DNA from: Brachionus manjavacas
Lineage: Eukaryota; Rotifera; Eurotatoria; Ploima; Brachionidae
Assembly: GCA_019054805.1 (NCBI GenBank)
Contig: JAHQIY010000004.1
Coordinates: 5,704,001 to 5,768,000, forward strand
DNA length: 64,000 nucleotides
Direction of reading: 5' to 3'
Positions 9,552 to 21,045 of this stretch are shown in pieces. The notes beneath the pieces are model-generated. The model was not told the origin of the DNA, searched no databases, and saw nothing but the letters and a program-made list of their open reading frames with translations. The stretch's first letter is position 1; every line of letters begins with the position of its first letter. The translations under genes were made by a program, and so were the position numbers.

Positions 9552-11497
9552 TAGCAGACAAAATAAACACCAAATTAAAGCTCAAACAAAAACACAAAAT
9601 AAAGTTCAGAATTTAGTTTTAGTCTAAGGCATGAATTTACAAAAAACTTTTTCTCCAAGGATATTTTTTTTTAATTATGAAACTTAAATATTAAATCAAA
9701 GCTAAAAGTTTCATGCTTTTAATTATTCTTATCATCATTAGAAAATTTATTTAAAATAAAGATAATAAAAGTTTTTTTTTTTTAAATCATGAGTTCTTGT
9801 ATTTAAATTTATTCTCAAAGCTTTCAAAAAGCATCAAAAGAACATTTAACTTTTTAATCGGTCATTCTAAATAATTTGGGTCAGGCATATCGGTTATTGC
9901 TAATCTTTTTCTAGAACATTTTTTTTGACCAAAATCACGTTAACCAAAACAATAGTTTGTTTTATCAACAAAATATAAAAATAAATGTGAACAGAACATT
10001 CTTTGAAAGCTTTCATTCAATTTTAAAAAATCTTTTATTTTTATAAGAGTAAAATTTTTAAAAAGTCAAAACAAATCTGTCTTAGAAATTTTAAGAATTA
10101 AATTTAAGAGAAAAGTATCAAATATTTAGATAAAATTGATCTCGTATAATTTACTAAAGAAATAAAAAAAAATTTGTTTTGATTTTAAAATTTAAAATTT
10201 TTGTTATAATAGTTCCAAAAATAAGTTAAAAAATTTAAAGAAAATTATTCGAATTAAAAAAAATGATAAAATTTGGACTAACTTTTATTATTATTTTTTT
10301 AGATATTTAACTAAGCTTAAAAAAATTTTTAAAACAATTATTAAATTTAGAATTGGGCAAGTTTTAATTATTCTGTAAATTCAAAAGTTTCAAAGAGTAT
10401 TAAAACGCATAATTTTTTACAAATCAAAAAACTAAAATTATTTTCTAGAAGGATATCTGTGAAAGGAATGGTTTGAACACTATTTATATTAGCATTTTTT
10501 GGTATATTTTAACAGTTGTATGTCAAATAATAATTTTTTATTATTATAGCCATTTTTAATTTTAAAAATTGATTTTAAAAATGTTCATTTTTTAATTCAA
10601 AATGTTTCCAAATCATGTTGAATATCAGACTCATAATTTTGATTCCAATAAGCCATATTAATTGAAATAAAGAATTTATTCACCAATAAATAAAGGCACG
10701 ATAATTGATTTTTAGTTTTAGAAAATTCTGAATTTTTAAAGATAAAAATTATTAATGTTAATCTTGCTTAATTTTGGTGATAGACTAAAAAGTCAGCATT
10801 TAGGGTAATGTTTTCTATTTTGTTGTGATTGAAAAAAAAGGTTAAAATTACATCTAAAAATATTTTCTTATAGTAAGAATTTTATGTACTTTTTAACATA
10901 AGAAAGCTACTGTTTAGTCGAATTAATTAATTTAAAATGTAAGGTTTTTTATTCATTAGTTAAAATTGACATTCTAAATGAAAATTAATTTAAATTGAAA
11001 AATAGCTATGTTATGCGAATAACAGATTGAAAAAATTAAGTATCTTATAGGAAGTATTGAATATCAATTAAAAATAATTGAAATTCTTATATTTTTTATA
11101 ATGAAATTAACATTTAAGTTTATTTAAACAGCTTTTTGAAAATTTATCTGTGAAAGATTTTATGAAAAATCTTTTTAGAATCATTGGATTTAAATAGAAT
11201 TTTTATCAAATTAAATTAAATTTTATACAGAAAATGATATTTCGTATTTCTAGTTTTAATAATTCTAAATTATTCTCACATATTAAAATTTTAATTGCGC
11301 GATTATATCAAGAATAGTTGTTCATATATTGATAGTTTCATTGTCTATTAATTTATTCACATAAAATTATATTTAGTTATTGATAGAAATGATTGTGTAT
11401 GAAAAAAATTTGCTGAAATCGGTGTAGTATTTTCTGATAATTTGTTCTAATCGTTAAAATTTATATTTGCAAAAAAGTTAGAGAGAGCATTTTTACA
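9552..11497. other. Intergenic, no gene seen
   Basis: Very AT-rich. I found no open frame of interest, RNA gene or clear transposon end on either strand. Confidence 0.45.
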
Positions 11498-11605
11498 GGT
11501 TTTCAATTAATGGCCGCCATTAATTGAAAACCACTAGACACTAGAGGAAGACACAAGACACTAGACACTAGAGCAAGACACAAGAGGCTCTAGTGTCTTG
11601 CTCTG
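11498..11605. repeat. 35-nt palindrome plus CTAGACA/AAGACACA cluster
   Basis: 11498-11532 is a perfect palindrome with 17-bp arms (GGTTTTCAATTAATGGC) and a single central base. It is followed directly by a small tandem-like cluster of CACTAGA and AAGACACAAGA units. That cluster itself contains a 12-bp hairpin, AGAGCAAGACAC at 11570-11581 against 11593-11604. Nothing coding overlaps it. Confidence 0.8.
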
Positions 11606-13778
11606 AGTTATTTCAAATGATTAAGATTATCAGAAGAAAATCAATTCCATTATCAAATTTGTCTATTGAATTTAAATTTCGATCAAAAAAATTCTAATTA
11701 ATAAGTTAACATTTAGTTTTCTGCAAAAAAATCAAAAAACTTAAATCTAGATTTAAAAAAAAAAACCTTTAAAAAATAAAACAATCTTAATTGTTTGTCT
11801 TTTGTAGACTGCCAAATCTTTTAAAACGGACCAAAAAAACTTCTAGTCTTTAGGAAATTCTTAATTATTCTTAATAATATTTTATTATTTATGCAAAATT
11901 TTCAAATTTGATACCCATGAATTGGTTTAAGGTTTTTTCTCTTTTAAGAGTACCTAAGCAGCTTTCAACAAAATAAGTGTAATTTATAGTACATTTTTAA
12001 GAAACTACATGCACCCATTAAGGAACTAATGATTATCAATTTCAGGTCGTAATAATTGCTCTTAACAAAATTTTGGAGACTTAGGTCTATTGCTTACTAG
12101 TTGGAATTAGAAACGAATTTCTGGTTTTACATCCTAACAAATAAAAAGAGAAATAAAAATTTGTACTTATCCTTTATAATTATTTTAAAAAATTAAAATT
12201 TCTAACTTTTCAAAGCGCTTAAAAATAATTATTTTGAAAATTCAAAAAAAAAATTTTTTTTATTAAGAATTGGTCAAAAATCAAAGTCACGAAGAAAAAG
12301 TTAATTCTGGACTCCAAATTTAAATTTTGTTTATTTTCATATCTTTAAGAGATTAATTAAATAATTTCGATTCAGATTTCATTCATTTTCGATATAAAAA
12401 AATTTTTTTTTTTAAGTTATTTATTTTTTTAAAAATTCATATTTTAAAATACCAACTCTGTTAATTGAATGAATTTTAGGGTCTGGTCAATTTCTTGGCT
12501 GATTGGGTTGACCAAAATAATACAATTTAAAAAATAATATTTTTTAGTGAAAATAAATATCAAATTTTAACGCAAATTTATTTTTATCAAGTAATTAATC
12601 ATTAATTTACAGATCAAGATATTAAGATGGTGTTTTTTGGTTATTAAATTTACCTTCAAAAACAAGTTAGTTAAATAGCATCAACTCTGGTTTAACAAAT
12701 TGTTAAACTGTCTGTCCCCAAATTTCATCATTTTATTAAATAAAGATTTATAATTTTTGAAGCATAAAATTGAAAAATACGTTCACACGAATTTTAATTG
12801 CAAAATTGTTTACATTTTGATGCACAAATTTAAAAGAATTTAAAAATAAAAAATGATCAATTTGGGAGTCAATCAACAGGCTAGTGTCAAGAATGACCGC
12901 TTGGCTTTTTTAAATTTTTTAAATTAATTGTTTTTACAGATTAAAATAAATAAATAAAACACTTTTATTAAATATTTTAAAAAGCAAAACATTGAAATAT
13001 TTAACTGAAATTTTTAAGAATTTTTTTTCAAAATTTGTAAAAAAAAAGTTGATATTTTTGTAAATAGAATGTTTAAACTTTATGCATTCTACAAACTTCA
13101 ATATTGATCTCTTAATCACAAAGCTATTCACTCGTCTCGTCTAAAAATATTCAATTTTTTTTTTCATTAACCTTTTTTGACATGTTTCAATAATATTCCC
13201 ACTATTCGTCATTTTTCTTTAATAGGCAAAATATTATATTCTATCGAAAGTTTTATGCTGAAAAGGAATATTTTTCTAGAAAGTTTTTTTAAGTCATTAA
13301 AGTTATGTATTTTAAATTTAGATTTGAATAATTCAAATATTGAAAAATAATAACTTTTAGCAGTAATTATTGCCTCTGTTGAAAAATAACACAAAAGATT
13401 GAAACAATAATTCAAAATAAATGATTTAAAAAACTGTATTTAAGAAGTAGACACTTTAGAAGGAATTTTAATACTAAATAATTTCTTATTTACAATTGAG
13501 ATACTACAAGCAAGTTTTGAAAAATTAAGATTCTTGTGTTTCAATTTACCTGAATTAAGCTTGTTAACCACTTGTATTTCACTCCCACAAATAAATGCGT
13601 ATCAGGAAAAAATTAAAAAAAATCAAAATTTTAAAATTCTAGGACATTCTCTTAAAGATCTTGACGAGCTGAGTTCAAAAATATCAAAAATCCGACATTT
13701 TTTTTTTTATGTTAATTTTTCTTTGTAATAGATTTGATATCCAAGAAACCAAATGACATTTTTTACATGTGCAAACGA
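11606..13778. other. Intergenic, no gene seen
   Basis: AT-rich sequence. The open frames at 12934-13131, 13209-13415 and 13534-13728 give low-complexity F/K/N-rich products without recognisable domains, and I regard them as chance. Confidence 0.45.
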
Positions 13779-14195
13779 ACCAAAAAGTCTTGCACCAGCC
13801 TTACAATTAAATTGGATCCATTGATTTAAGAATGGTATTATGATTGTAGCCGAATGGTTTGCGTGTTAGTCATGCAAGCAGAGGATCTAGGGTTCAAAAC
13901 CCGCTTATGATGAAAAAATCTTTAAAATATCTTTGCAATACGGGGCGAATGTTTAAACCTCTTTTATCATAAAAATAGGGTACCCGTTTCGACTGGGTAA
14001 TAATTGCGGTGTAGATGATCAACTCAATTTATAATCTTTTTTGATGCAGTAGCCTCTGTGTCAGATCGGAGCCGTTGCTCAAAAAGGTACTTGAAAAGGA
14101 GATGAGCGCCTCCCCATTATCCACTAGGATAGAATAGGGACAATTATTACTATAATTATTATTGTGATTGTAGGGTTAGTGCAGGACTTTTTGGT
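13779..14195 (+). mobile_element. tRNA-derived SINE, copy 1
   Basis: A pol III type-2 promoter is visible: an A-box-like TAGCCGAATGG at about 13847 and a B box GGTTCAAAACC at 13891-13901, spaced as in a tRNA, with a Ser/Leu-type A box. An unrelated body follows, with the block AATTGCGGTGTAGATGATCAA near 14002 that is shared with copy 2 at 38.7 kb. The 3' end is TGCAGGACTTTTTGGT, also shared. In this copy a roughly 29-bp inverted match to the 3' end lies at 13779-13807, left of the tRNA part, so the copy is bounded by inverted repeats. It does not fold as a functional tRNA. Confidence 0.75.
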
Positions 14196-14900
14196 GCATG
14201 CATTAAAAGCTTTTAAGCTTTAAATAAAAATATCTCTTGAAAAGGCGGTGTTTAAATTTTTAATATGTTTTAGAAAATTAAAAAAAGGTTCAGGAAGTTT
14301 TCTTTTTCTGGTGGAGGTCCCGATAGCATGAAGGTAATTGGGAGTCTCAAACAGCAGCAGTCCCTCAATTATTGTTTTAAAGGCTATAAATTTAATTTCA
14401 TAATTAAATGATCAAAATAATTTTTTTTATTCGCCATCATTATTTTGGCTGATTAAAAACAATTTTAAATCTTTTTAAATTTTTTAAAAATTGACCAAAA
14501 AATGACCATTTTAAGTATAATGTTGATATTAACTTTGAATTAAATACTGATTTCATGAAACTTGCGATTTCCAGATTTTTGATATTTTTGGATTCAGCTA
14601 GTCAAGACCTTTAAGATCATTCAAAATTTTTATTTTTTTTCATAATGCCCCATAATCCTTTAGTTTTTTAGTCGAAAAGATCACGCAAAATGGTTTTTAA
14701 TTTTTCGATTTAAATTTGGCTTTTTTTCAAATAGATATCGTAGGTTTTCACATTACCAAAAGAACCCTAGCTTAATTCTAAACAAATGAATGCATTAGAA
14801 ATTGAATCAGTATAATGAGTCATGGCCATGTCTAGCATATTTCAAAATCCCACTAAATCCTTCAGTTCGTATATTTAAATAAAGCTTAAAAATTACATGC
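14196..14900. other. Intergenic, no gene seen
   Basis: Mixed AT-rich sequence between the SINE and the foldback element. A slightly GC-richer patch lies at 14280-14390 (GGTGGAGGTCCCGATAGCAT), with no reading frame or homology I can name. Confidence 0.4.
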
Positions 14901-15540
14901 ATAGACAATGAAAAAAGAACTTAATGGATATTATAGGTTCTTTTTTAAAAAAGAATTTTTTTGGTTCTTTTTAGGTTCTTTTTGGTTCTTTGTACTTTTT
15001 TTACTTAAGATCATCGGTTCTTTTTCCTTTTTTTTAAAGAACCTTTATGGTTCTTTCAGGTTCTTTTTGGTACTTTTTTGGTTCTTTTTAGGTTTTTTTG
15101 ATTCTTTTTGGATTCTTTTTAGGTTTTTTTTTGGTTAGCTTTGGTTTTGGCGGATTGCGGGGAAGGTAAACGGGGTCTGGTTTAGGGCTTCGGTTAATAA
15201 GACGATAAGGGAACTCCTAGATTTCAATTGAGATTTTCAAAAAAAGGAAAAAGAACCGATGATCTTAAGTAAAAAAAGTACCAAAAAAAAGAACCAAAAA
15301 GAACCAAAAAGAACCATAAACTTTCTTTGAAAAAAAAGGAAAAAGAACCGAAGATCACAAGTAAAGAAATTATAAAAAACCAGAAAGAACCTAAAAGAAC
15401 CTGAAAAAATCTGAAAGAATCAAAAATATTCATTTAGAAAATTTAAAAAGAACCTTACTTTTTTATTCGAATTGATTTATACTGAAGTTATGTTCTTTTT
15501 TTTAAGAGCACCTTAAAGAACCAACAAGTTCATTGTCTAT
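14901..15540. mobile_element. Foldback element of GGTTCTTTTT units
   Basis: A 640-bp structure whose ends are a perfect 12-bp inverted repeat, ATAGACAATGAA at 14901-14912 and its complement at 15529-15540. The left arm (to about 15135) is tandem GGTTCTTTTT-like units read on the plus strand. The right arm (from about 15238) is the complementary AAAAAGAACC units. Both arms contain the unique marker ACTTAAGATCATCGGTTC or its complement, once on the left and twice (one diverged) on the right, which proves they are inverted copies. A non-repetitive, GC-richer centre lies at about 15136-15237. The open frames 14908-15138 (+) and 15224-15433 (-), F/W/G-rich, are translations of the repeat and are not genes. 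Confidence 0.8.
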
Positions 15541-16256
15541 TACGCGTTAAGCAAATTGTTTTTGGTTGTAAAAATTTTTTAAAATAAGTTTAAATTTATG
15601 CAATCTTCAATTTAGATAGATTCTCAAGGTGATCGTTTACTCAAGTGGGTGACAGTGACAAAATGCAAAAATAAACTTTTTGAAATATATCATTCCGTGA
15701 GTGACAGAAAGCAGAAAAAGAGCATATTTGCAGACTTGGTCCCTAGCTATATTCGAATAATGATGAATGCACATTATTTTTCTTTTTGCAACTTTGTGTC
15801 CGACCAAGCAAGGACACCAAGTTAACGCATTCTGTCAGCGTCTAGTATCACATGCCATTATCATCTGCTTTTTTATCTCTCTACCACTCAGCTTAACCCA
15901 TTTTACAACTCCACTGCTAGACTTTAATGCTAATTATTCTCACATAATAAATTCTCTAATTAGCAATTCTAAAGTTGAGCAAGAAACACAGTAGAGAGCG
16001 AGAAAAAGAATTGCTTTTCTCTAGCTTTGTTCAATTGCGCAACTTATTTTTATTTTAAAATTATGAAATAAAAATAAAAAAGAAGATCATTTGATTTATT
16101 TCGAGAATTTTTTTATTTTTATTTTAAATGATGATTCTTGCTTAATTTTTCTAAACTTTTGCGCCATTCTTTTGCTTTAATCCTAGTTCTAAGCGTTTAA
16201 ACATTTTATTTAGAAAATTTACTAGAAAAAGCACAAATACACAAAAACAGACAAAA
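15541..16256. other. Upstream region of Rab7
   Basis: Less AT-biased than the surroundings from 15620 to 16020. Probably holds the Rab7 promoter and 5' UTR. An open frame at 15767-15994 (75 aa) has no recognisable domain and no neighbouring splice context that I could support. No TATA or initiator could be assigned with confidence. Confidence 0.4.
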
Positions 16257-16941
16257 ATGGCTTCGAGAAAAAAAGTCCTTTTAAAAGTCATTATCCTAGG
16301 AGACAGTGGGTATGTATAGAAAGACGAGGCCAGGTCCGATTCAGACCTGTATTTACTTTTACCTTTTAAGTGTCGGCAAGACCTCACTGATGAACCAGTA
16401 TGTGAACAAAAAGTTCAACAATCAATACAAGGCCACTATTGGAGCAGATTTTTTGACCAAAGAGGTGATGATCGATGATCGACTAGTGACCATGCAAATT
16501 TGGGACACTGCCGGACAAGAACGATTCCAAAGCTTGGGCGTTGCTTTTTACCGCGGGGCGGACTGCTGTGTCCTAGTCTACGATGTCACTTCGCCCAGCT
16601 CATTCAAAAATTTGGAAAGCTGGCGCGATGAATTTTTGATCCAGGCGTCGCCAAGAGATCCTGAGAATTTTCCCTTTGTGGTCATCGGCAACAAAGTTGA
16701 CTTGGCCGATAGTCGAACTGTGACCACTAAAAAAGCACAGCAGTGGTGTTCGGAGAAAAATAATGTTCCATATTTTGAGACGAGTGCCAAAGAGGCTCTT
16801 AATGTCGAACAAGCATTTCAGACAATAGCCAAGAATGCGCTGGCGCGCGAAAAGGAACAGGACACTTATGAGGATGTGCCGTCGATTGTAAATGTTGGCA
16901 ATGATCAAAACCGACCACAATCGTCGTCTTGCAACTGTTAG
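16257..16941 (+). CDS. RAB7A: Rab7 small GTPase
   Basis: Late-endosome/lysosome Rab GTPase that controls maturation and fusion of late endosomes and autophagosomes through effectors such as RILP and HOPS. Two exons, 16257-16309 and 16371-16941, separated by a 61-bp GT-AG intron; joined they encode 207 aa, the usual Rab7 length. All G motifs are present: P-loop GDSGVGKT, switch I TIGADF, switch [13 protein letters not shown] and ETSAK. The [14 protein letters not shown] and [16 protein letters not shown] stretches are Rab7-specific. It ends in CNC, a dual geranylgeranylation signal. The intron splits the P-loop between the two glycines of GVG. Reading straight through the intron would start at a false ATG at 16306. 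A poly(A) signal AATAAA lies at 16993, about 50 bp after the stop. Confidence 0.97.
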
Positions 16942-19885
16942 CCAACTTTAACAATATTTTTTCCTATTTACTTTGTTCGATTTTTTTATAAAAATAAAGA
17001 AAGAATTTTCATTTTTTTATATTTGGTTATATTCAGTTGTATACTGACCCTTTTATCATATTTTTTTCTTTAACTTTATTTATTATTATGAACGAAATTT
17101 TTTAATAAACAAAAACGTCTTAAAAATGACTGAAATTTCTCATTTTTAACAAGCAGTACGCATCACTAACTAGAACTGCATTAGTTTTGGCTAAATCAGC
17201 AACAAGTCTTATTTTTCAAGGAAATTAGATTTTTTAAGGGGAGTCATAAGATCATAAATTTAGACACAAATTTTAAGAAAAAAAAAATTAACATTCTTTT
17301 GCAAAGCAATTAAAATTTTCTTAAGTTTTTGTTTTTATTAAAATTATCTTTACCAATTGATAAAAGTTCCTATTCGAATTTGCTGAGAACAAAATTATTT
17401 AAAAACTAAAACTCAATTAACCTCAATTAAGCTTGTTATTTTAAATTAGAAAAGGAATTTAAAAATAAAATTTCCAATGTGAAAAAGAAGCTCTTAGGTT
17501 ATAAATAAAACAATGATTTATTATGCTACTATATTTATCTTTTATTGTTATATTAAAAATTTTTTCTAGGAGTGTTTTTTTAAGTGAATTTACCTTAAAA
17601 AGTCAAAATTTTACAATTTTTTGAATTTTGAATTTAGATCCCAAAAATCAGCTAGTTAAGTGCAACACAAAAACTTTAATTTAACTTTTGAGATCAATGA
17701 TAAAACAATTGAGATCAGTAATTAAATTATTTTTATTTTTTGTTTTATTCGTTTTATATAGGAATTAAAATACAGACATTGATTAAGCTCAAATTTTTTT
17801 CTGCAAAATTAATTAAATTTAATACTATGGTGATAAATAGAAGTTAGAAGCAGAGCAGTATCATGGTATTTTTTTTAGAATTGTTTAATAAAATTTTAAA
17901 TTTTTTATTTTATTTAGTCATGAAGTCATAATCGATAATTATAATCAGCATTTTGAGTGAAAAATAGGTTGTAATATAATAATTGAAATTTTGTGACTGC
18001 CGATTTGTAAAATGTGTAATTTTTTAAAATGACTTATAAAATTTTACTTTTTTTTTAACCAAGCATTTAAATAAAAACGCTAGTTTTTTATACCAAAAGT
18101 TAACTGGTAGAGTTTAAATCTTTTTCCCACAAAAAATTATTTTTATTTTTTTTGAAATTTGTAAAAATTTATATTTTACAATAATTAAACATAACAATTC
18201 ATTAATAATTTATGTTATCACAATTTTTTCATTGAAAATCATCCCATGGCATTTCAAGCAAAATAGAATCTCATTTTTGCACATTCAAAAGCAAGAGATC
18301 ACCTTTAGATATTTTTTACTATGCTCAAAAGAATTAACTCGGACCACCCTAATGTGAATATATTCATTATTTTTTCTGAAATTTTATTATTTGCGAAGTC
18401 ATTTTACAAAATTAATTTCTGAATCTAAAACTGAATATGATAATTTTTCGATTTAGTTTAGGAAAAAAAAAATTAATTTAAAAAAACTCCTAATAAATTA
18501 AATTGAGTTTAGATCCGATCAGGATTCTAAAATGATGCCAGATGTTAACCTCTTATTTAGTTTTTAAACAATCAATGCAACTTTTCTAGAATTTTCCTGG
18601 ACTTATTTGATTGCTACAGCTTCATAAACTATGACCGGCATACAAAATAGTTGAAACTGATGTTGCTTTAGTAAAAAAAAACAAAATACTCAAAAGATTA
18701 AATTAAATTTAAATTTTCAAATATTTAATAACATTTTAAGTTGTTCTTTGAGTTTAAGCTTTAAGTTCGATTTTTAGTTTAAAAATGATAATTTTTCGAA
18801 TTTAAAAAATAAAAATAAATCAAATTTAAATTCAAATTTTTCTTTTATTTAAGATTTTATTCGAATATTCAATGGCCTTTTTAAATTTTGTATTTTTTCA
18901 AGTTTTAATTTTTATTCCAAAAACTAATCCGATTTCATCAATAATTTTAGTCTTTTTAATTTTTAAAATCTAATTGATAAATTTTTTTTTTCTTTTTATA
19001 TTTCTTTTAATAAAGAAAACCTTTCTGGTTTTTCAAAATTAATTATTTTGAAATCATTTGATTTTTTATAACACCAAAAAATAGTTATATAACCAAATAC
19101 CTTTTTTTAAATGATCTAAAATTCATTTTGTTGAATTCTCATCATAAAAAATATCTTCGCTTTTTTTTAATAAAATATTCATTTCGTTTAACTATTCAAT
19201 AATTCTAGCCGATTAAATATAAACTCAGAATAAATGTGACTAGCAAGACTAATCTAATGTGATCAAGTCATGGAAATAGCCACTTTAATGCTGGCGTCAG
19301 ATAAAATAATAGTGGCTTTAGATAATCTAGATTTTAGTATAAGTCGAAGTACAAGCTACTGGAGGAATGACACCAAGAGCAATGAAACATTAAAAATTTT
19401 TTAAATTAATTATAAACAATTTCTTAGGGTGCAATAATTAAATAAATTTAAATCTGAGTAAATAGATAACTTATTTAAAAATGTACATTTTGCTAATATT
19501 ATCATTTAATTATTTTAAAAAAAAATTTTAAAACATTATGCAATCAATTTAATCCATGAATAAATTTAATGATAAAAATGAAATGTTATAAGATAAATCG
19601 ATTACTTACTAAAGACTACTTAATAATATTACTAACGAATAATTATTTTATCAATGTAAATTTCAGTTATTATAGCCTCCTCTATTTTAAATATTTAAAA
19701 ACTAAAAAAAAAGAACAAAGACAAAATTTCAAATTATTAAGCAAAATAATTTAATTTTTAGCATGCAAAAAATTGCTATAAAGTTTAATTGAATGAATGC
19801 AAGACAAAACTTTAAACTACCAATTTTAGAATTAGTATTTAGAATTTTTATTTAAAAAAATTTTTGAAATTAAATTGATCGAAAA
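16942..19885. other. Intergenic between Rab7 and NAA50
   Basis: About 2.9 kb of AT-rich sequence. A small ATG frame at 19270-19404 (+, 44 codons, starting MEIATLMLASDK) sits in a patch of more balanced composition and might be a missed exon or 5' element, but I cannot support a gene. Otherwise nothing recognisable. Confidence 0.4.
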
Positions 19886-20521
19886 ATGCTTTCAATTGAA
19901 CTCGGCGATATTACTATTCATAATATAAAGCAACTAAAAAAAATAAACCAAGTTGTATTTCCAGTTTCATACAATGACAAGTTTTATAAAGATGTCCTGG
20001 AATTGGGTCCTTTGGCTAAATTAGGTGACTAAATTTTCATGTCAGCTTTATAATTTTTAATTTTAAGTATTCAAATTAGCTTATTTTAATGATATCGTTG
20101 TTGGCGGAGTATGCTGCCGCATCGATTTAACTGACAATAAACGAAGATTATACATTATGACCCTCGGTTGTCTGTCAGCCTACAGGAGATATGGAGTAGG
20201 TATGTCTTTAAAAAATTCCAAGATCTTAAATTAACCAAAAATTCCCAAATAACCAAGGTAAATTGATGCTAAACCATGTTCTAAGTTATTGTGAAAAAGA
20301 TGGAAATTTTGATAGCGTTTATTTGTAAGTTTGTGTATTTTATTTTAAAAATTTAAATTGTTAAATACTAATTATTTAGACATGTACAAATAAATAATGA
20401 TGTTGCCATTGAGTTTTATAAAAAATTTGGATTTGAAATAGTAGAAAGAAAAGAGCAATATTACAAAAGAATCGAACCAGCTGATGCTTTTGTTTTAAAA
20501 AAATCATTTGAAAAAAAATAA
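19886..20521 (+). CDS. NAA50: N-alpha-acetyltransferase 50
   Basis: Catalytic GNAT-family N-terminal acetyltransferase, a partner of NatA that acetylates protein N-termini (Met-starting) and supports sister-chromatid cohesion. Four exons: 19886-20024, 20080-20199, 20258-20324 and 20380-20521, with GT-AG introns of 45-58 bp. The joined product is 155 aa, close to the family length. Residues run closely parallel to the animal protein: IELGDITIHNIKQLKKINQV, FPVSYNDKFYKDVLE, YIMTLGCLSAYRRYGVGKLM (acetyl-CoA-binding R/Q-x-x-G-x-G/A motif), HVQINNDVAIEFYKKFGFEI and YYKRIEPADAFVL. Splice phases are consistent at all three junctions. Because no exon exceeds 142 nt, simple ORF searches miss this gene. 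Confidence 0.96.
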
Positions 20522-20826
20522 ACTAAGACAATCACTCTTTTTAAGATATTCAAATCATTTAATAAATCCTTAAAAGAAATCACTCTTTAAAAACTGGAGA
20601 TTTTTTAGGAATTCTTTACAATTTATTGATTTTCGCGATTGCAGTAAACATTGGATAAATAGACTGAAAAAAATAATTGAAATAAACTTATTATTATAAT
20701 TTAATATATTTTTAAAAATCAAAAGTTAAAGATTATTAGTTGTATGATAAATTTTGCTATAATTATTAAAATTTTTTAAATCTCCAATAAAATCTAGAAA
20801 AAAGAACAAGTATATGAGCTTTTAAG
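20522..20826. other. Intergenic, downstream of NAA50
   Basis: Short AT-rich spacer with the presumed NAA50 3' UTR. No gene seen. Confidence 0.4.
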
Positions 20827-21044
20827 AAAAAATTACCATTAAAAACATTTTTGATTCCATAAGTAAGTTCCTAGCTAGTGATGAATGGGAGACTCTTTTC
20901 GAAATATTGCTTCGAAGAATAAATGACACATTTTCGTTATCCATGCAGATGCTTGCCAAAAATATATACCAATTAGAGAAAAATATAAAAAAGCAAAATT
21001 TTAAAAATGATCCCACTACCAAAAGATCAAAAATAAAAAACTAA
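20827..21044 (+). CDS. Possible terminal exon, function unknown
   Basis: A 72-codon stretch ending in TAA at 21042. It starts directly after TTTTAAG, which would serve as a splice acceptor; in-frame stops lie just upstream, so it needs splicing to be coding. The translation is well balanced and helical (SISKFLASDEWETLFEILLR, then LAKNIYQLEKNIKKQ and a basic tail), unlike the random frames around it. I could not find a convincing upstream exon, and it ends just where a LINE fragment on the other strand begins. It may be a real 3' exon or a decayed remnant. Confidence 0.3.
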
Positions 21045-21045
21045 A

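Noticed and set aside
13841..13910. Functional tRNA gene
   Set aside because: A and B boxes are present, but the arms do not pair as a cloverleaf and the same sequence with a long shared tail occurs at 38.7 kb, so it is a SINE.
14908..15433. F/W/G-rich open frames on both strands
   Set aside because: They are translations of the GGTTCTTTTT repeat arms of the foldback element, with complementary composition on the two strands.
15767..15994. 75-aa frame upstream of Rab7
   Set aside because: No recognisable domain, and no splice or promoter context. More likely 5' flank of Rab7.
16578..16920. Minus-strand frames over Rab7
   Set aside because: Shadows of the Rab7 coding strand.
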